32,292 bases of DNA. Source: DATBMY01 sp036554605 (GTDB lineage Bacteria > Acidobacteriota > Blastocatellia > UBA7656). The notes beneath the pieces are model-generated. The model made no database searches. It was not told where the DNA came from and saw only the letters and a program-made list of their open reading frames with translations. This document shows, in pieces, positions 30,320-32,292 of this stretch. The stretch spans positions 1 to 32,292 of the forward strand of contig DATBMY010000326.1 in assembly GCA_036554605.1 (NCBI GenBank). Reading direction: 5' to 3'. Position 1 is the first letter of the stretch. Each line of letters opens with the position of its first letter. Both the position numbers and the translations under genes were made by a program.

Positions 30320-31522
30320 ATGCCCAAGCTTTCAATCAGCGACCTCGACTTAAATGGTAAGCGCGTTTTCATGCGCGTCGACTTCAATGTTCCGCTCGAC
30401 AAAGAAGGCAACGTCACCGATGACACGAGAATAGAGGCGGCGCTCCCAACCATTCGATACGCGCTCGAGAACGGGGCGCGGCTCATTCTTGCCTCGCACC
30501 TCGGCAGGCCAAAAGGGAAGCGCGACGAGAAGTACTCGCTTGCGCCGGCCGTCCGGCGGCTATCGGAGTTGCTTGGCCAGAGGGTGGAGCTTGCGCCCGA
30601 TTGCATAGGCGAACGGGTCCGCGCGATGGTCGAAGCGCTTGAGCCCGGACAGGCTCTGATGCTCGAAAACCTGCGCTTTCACGCGGAAGAGGAAAAGAAC
30701 GATCCGCGGTTTGCGCAGGCGCTTGCCGAGCTTGCCGATCTTTACGTGAATGATGCCTTCGGGACCGCTCACCGCGCGCACGCTTCCACTGAAGGCATCA
30801 CGCATTATTTAGATAAGGCGGCCGCCGGGTTCCTGATGGAAAAGGAGCTGCGCTACATGGGACGGGCGCTTGAAAACCCGGACCGCCCTTTTGTGGTGAT
30901 ACTCGGAGGCGCGAAAGTTTCCGACAAGATCGCCGTGATCGAGAATCTTTTAAAGTCGGCCGACGCCATCCTTATAGGAGGAGCGATGGCCTACACTTTT
31001 TTGAAATCGCGGGGGGTCGAAACCGGGCGCTCGCTTGTTGAAGATGACAAGCTCGATCTGGCGCGCGATCTTCTATCTCGGGCCGCGGAGCGCGGAGTTG
31101 ATTTGTTGCTGCCCGCCGACAATGTGGTGGTGAATAAAGATCAATGGGATAGCGATCCGAAATCGGCAACCGCGCGCGCCTGCTCGGTAAACGAGATCAA
31201 GCCGCAAGAAGCGGGGCTCGATATAGGACCCGAGGCAGTCGAGATGTTTACTAAAAAGATCGGCGGCGCCAGAACCATAGTGTGGAACGGGCCGATGGGG
31301 ATGTTCGAGCATCCGCCCTTTGACGAGGGGACTCGCGCCATAGCGAGCGCCGTTGCGTCAGCCGGTGCGACGACGATAGTGGGAGGCGGCGACTCGGTAG
31401 CGGCCGTCTCGGAGGCAGGCGTTGCCGATCAAATAACGCACGTCTCGACGGGCGGCGGGGCCTCACTCGAATTCCTTGCGGGGGATACTTTGCCGGGCGT
31501 TGCCGCGCTGAGCGATAAATAA
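30320..31522 (+). CDS. pgk: Phosphoglycerate kinase
   Basis: PGK converts 1,3-bisphosphoglycerate and ADP to 3-phosphoglycerate and ATP. This 400-residue chain is full length. The N-domain has VFMRVDFNVPLD (16-27) and ASHLGRPKG. The hinge and C-domain have ILGGAKVSDKIAVI, VWNGPMGMFE and VGGGDSVAAVSEAG. It starts 105 bp after gap, and no Shine-Dalgarno is seen before ATG 30320, so its translation may be weak or coupled in another way. The gene order matches the gap product feeding PGK. Confidence 0.97.
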   Translation: MPKLSISDLDLNGKRVFMRVDFNVPLDKEGNVTDDTRIEAALPTIRYALENGARLILASHLGRPKGKRDEKYSLAPAVRRLSELLGQRVELAPDCIGERVRAMVEALEPGQALMLENLRFHAEEEKNDPRFAQALAELADLYVNDAFGTAHRAHASTEGITHYLDKAAAGFLMEKELRYMGRALENPDRPFVVILGGAKVSDKIAVIENLLKSADAILIGGAMAYTFLKSRGVETGRSLVEDDKLDLARDLLSRAAERGVDLLLPADNVVVNKDQWDSDPKSATARACSVNEIKPQEAGLDIGPEAVEMFTKKIGGARTIVWNGPMGMFEHPPFDEGTRAIASAVASAGATTIVGGGDSVAAVSEAGVADQITHVSTGGGASLEFLAGDTLPGVAALSDK

Positions 31523-31558
31523 GTCTTTTGGATATTAATAGGTTTAACGAGGAATCAT

Positions 31559-32128
31559 ATGAAGTTTCTTTCATGGCTTTTTGTGTGCGCTCTGGTCGTA
31601 GGATTTGCGGCGTGCGGTGGGCGCAAGCCTGCTTACAGCGACATAAACTTGAACCAGAGCGGTCGATCTAACGAGAACGGTTCCGTGGCAGTCGCGCCGG
31701 AGGCTCCGCCCGTCAATGCGCCGCCCATTGGGCCGCCTTCAAACGCTTCGGCGCAACCCGCGCTGCCGCCTGTAGAGATACCCTCCTTTATGGATACAGT
31801 TAAAGGCGAGGCCAAAGACCTGCCTAAGTATCCTGACGGGGTAGTGGTCAATATTCAATATGGGCCGCGGGAGAACCTTGAAACTCTGTCGATGGCCCTT
31901 CGTACGGGCGACCCTATGGAGCGTATCGCCGATTTTTATGACAAGGCGGTAAAGTCGAACGGCTGGACCGTTGTAGATACAACTCGCGACCCGGAGATTT
32001 CTAACTGGGTGTTGAAGAAGGGTGACACGAGCCAGGGGAAGATCGAAATACGCCAGGACAAGCAGGCGGGCGGCATGGTGATAATCATTGTAAGGACCGA
32101 GAAAAAGGCCGAGCAGAAGGTGGGATGA
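31559..32128 (+). CDS. Hypothetical lipoprotein between pgk and tpiA
   Basis: This 189-residue protein has a short signal (KFLSWLFVCALVVGF) and a lipobox-like FAAC with C19 as the probable lipidated cysteine. A long Pro/Ala/Asn-rich linker (about 45-75) follows. The C-terminal domain starts LPKYPDGVVVNIQYG and contains MERIADFYDKAVKSNGWTVVD, a pattern seen in uncharacterised envelope proteins that read helix-strand. The function is unknown. GAGG lies 7 nt before the ATG. It overlaps the tpiA start by 4 bp (ATGA), so it is translated with the glycolytic genes. Confidence 0.8.
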   Translation: MKFLSWLFVCALVVGFAACGGRKPAYSDINLNQSGRSNENGSVAVAPEAPPVNAPPIGPPSNASAQPALPPVEIPSFMDTVKGEAKDLPKYPDGVVVNIQYGPRENLETLSMALRTGDPMERIADFYDKAVKSNGWTVVDTTRDPEISNWVLKKGDTSQGKIEIRQDKQAGGMVIIIVRTEKKAEQKVG

Positions 32129-32292
32129 TAATCATGCGAAGACCGCTTATTGCAGGAAACTGGAAGATGTATAAGACGATTGGCGAGGCGGTGGAATTCG
32201 CCCAGGCATTCAAACCCAAAGTCGTCTCCTCGACACATTGCGATGTAGTTATCGCGCCCCCTTTCACCGCGATCAAGGCCGTCGCGGATCGG
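32125..32292 (+). CDS. tpiA: Triosephosphate isomerase (3' truncated by window)
   Basis: The first 53-56 residues of TIM are present. The signature start is RRPLIAGNWKMYKT, with substrate-binding N and K in NWKM. CDVVIAPPFTAI, the second strand with the conserved PPF, follows. ATG 32125 overlaps the lipoprotein stop (ATGA); ATG 32134 is the other possible start and gives the common MRRPLIAGNWKM. AAGG-TGGG upstream could serve either. TIM interconverts dihydroxyacetone phosphate and glyceraldehyde-3-phosphate, completing the gap-pgk-tpiA group. The rest of the gene lies outside the window. Confidence 0.93.
   Translation, partial: MIIMRRPLIAGNWKMYKTIGEAVEFAQAFKPKVVSSTHCDVVIAPPFTAIKAVADR

Noticed and set aside
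1..32292. CRISPR array, tRNA, rRNA, phage or transposase gene
   Set aside because: No spaced direct repeats, cloverleaf-type sequences or integrase/transposase domains were seen; the three hairpin repeats carry no transposase in the window.

Overview
The window is dense, GC-rich bacterial chromosome carrying about 25 genes on both strands. It shows no phage, plasmid, CRISPR, tRNA or rRNA signal. The gene styles point to Acidobacteriota, probably a Blastocatellia-like lineage. The clues are a Ser/Thr kinase fused to an FlgO/TolB-like domain and TPRs, a TPR protein ending in a Fis-type helix-turn-helix, a cytoplasmic subtilase with a cysteine-rich head, and the order gap-pgk-lipoprotein-tpiA. 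This assignment is inference from architecture; no marker gene was compared.

Layout. Positions 1-3921 are the end of a surface-glycan operon (GT-C-type membrane transferase end, GT2, GT4, Wzx-type flippase). A hairpin repeat and a decayed vanadium-haloperoxidase/PAP2 gene follow. Positions 4731-11056 hold three alkaline-phosphatase-superfamily enzymes: two tandem paralogous membrane proteins on the minus strand, and a divergent soluble one on the plus strand. ftsY follows, then a gene-poor stretch of about 550 bp with a possible structured RNA, then the kinase. Positions 15537-19336 carry a zinc-ribbon membrane protein, two divergent methyltransferases, the subtilase and a small membrane protein. 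Positions 19751-23751 carry an AhpD-like protein with a CE1-like esterase (one operon, with a clear intrinsic terminator), a SirB1/TPR protein and a large membrane protein. Positions 23958-32292 carry the TPR-HTH protein, a DapA-like lyase with a cupin, and central carbon metabolism (transketolase, GAPDH, PGK, a lipoprotein and the start of triosephosphate isomerase).

How the genes fit together. The first 11 kb plausibly makes, exports and decorates a cell-surface glycan, with the phosphatase-superfamily enzymes as candidate tailoring enzymes. The last 5 kb is a glycolysis/pentose-phosphate block. The most unusual signals are a MopE-like DxDxDG...DGxDNN metal-binding segment in both membrane phosphatase-superfamily paralogues, with its cysteines partly or wholly lost; a 62-nt perfectly identical block at that segment in two otherwise diverged paralogues; a three-copy intergenic hairpin repeat family; a transketolase of the animal-like ~620-residue type; and the zinc-ribbon-headed subtilase.
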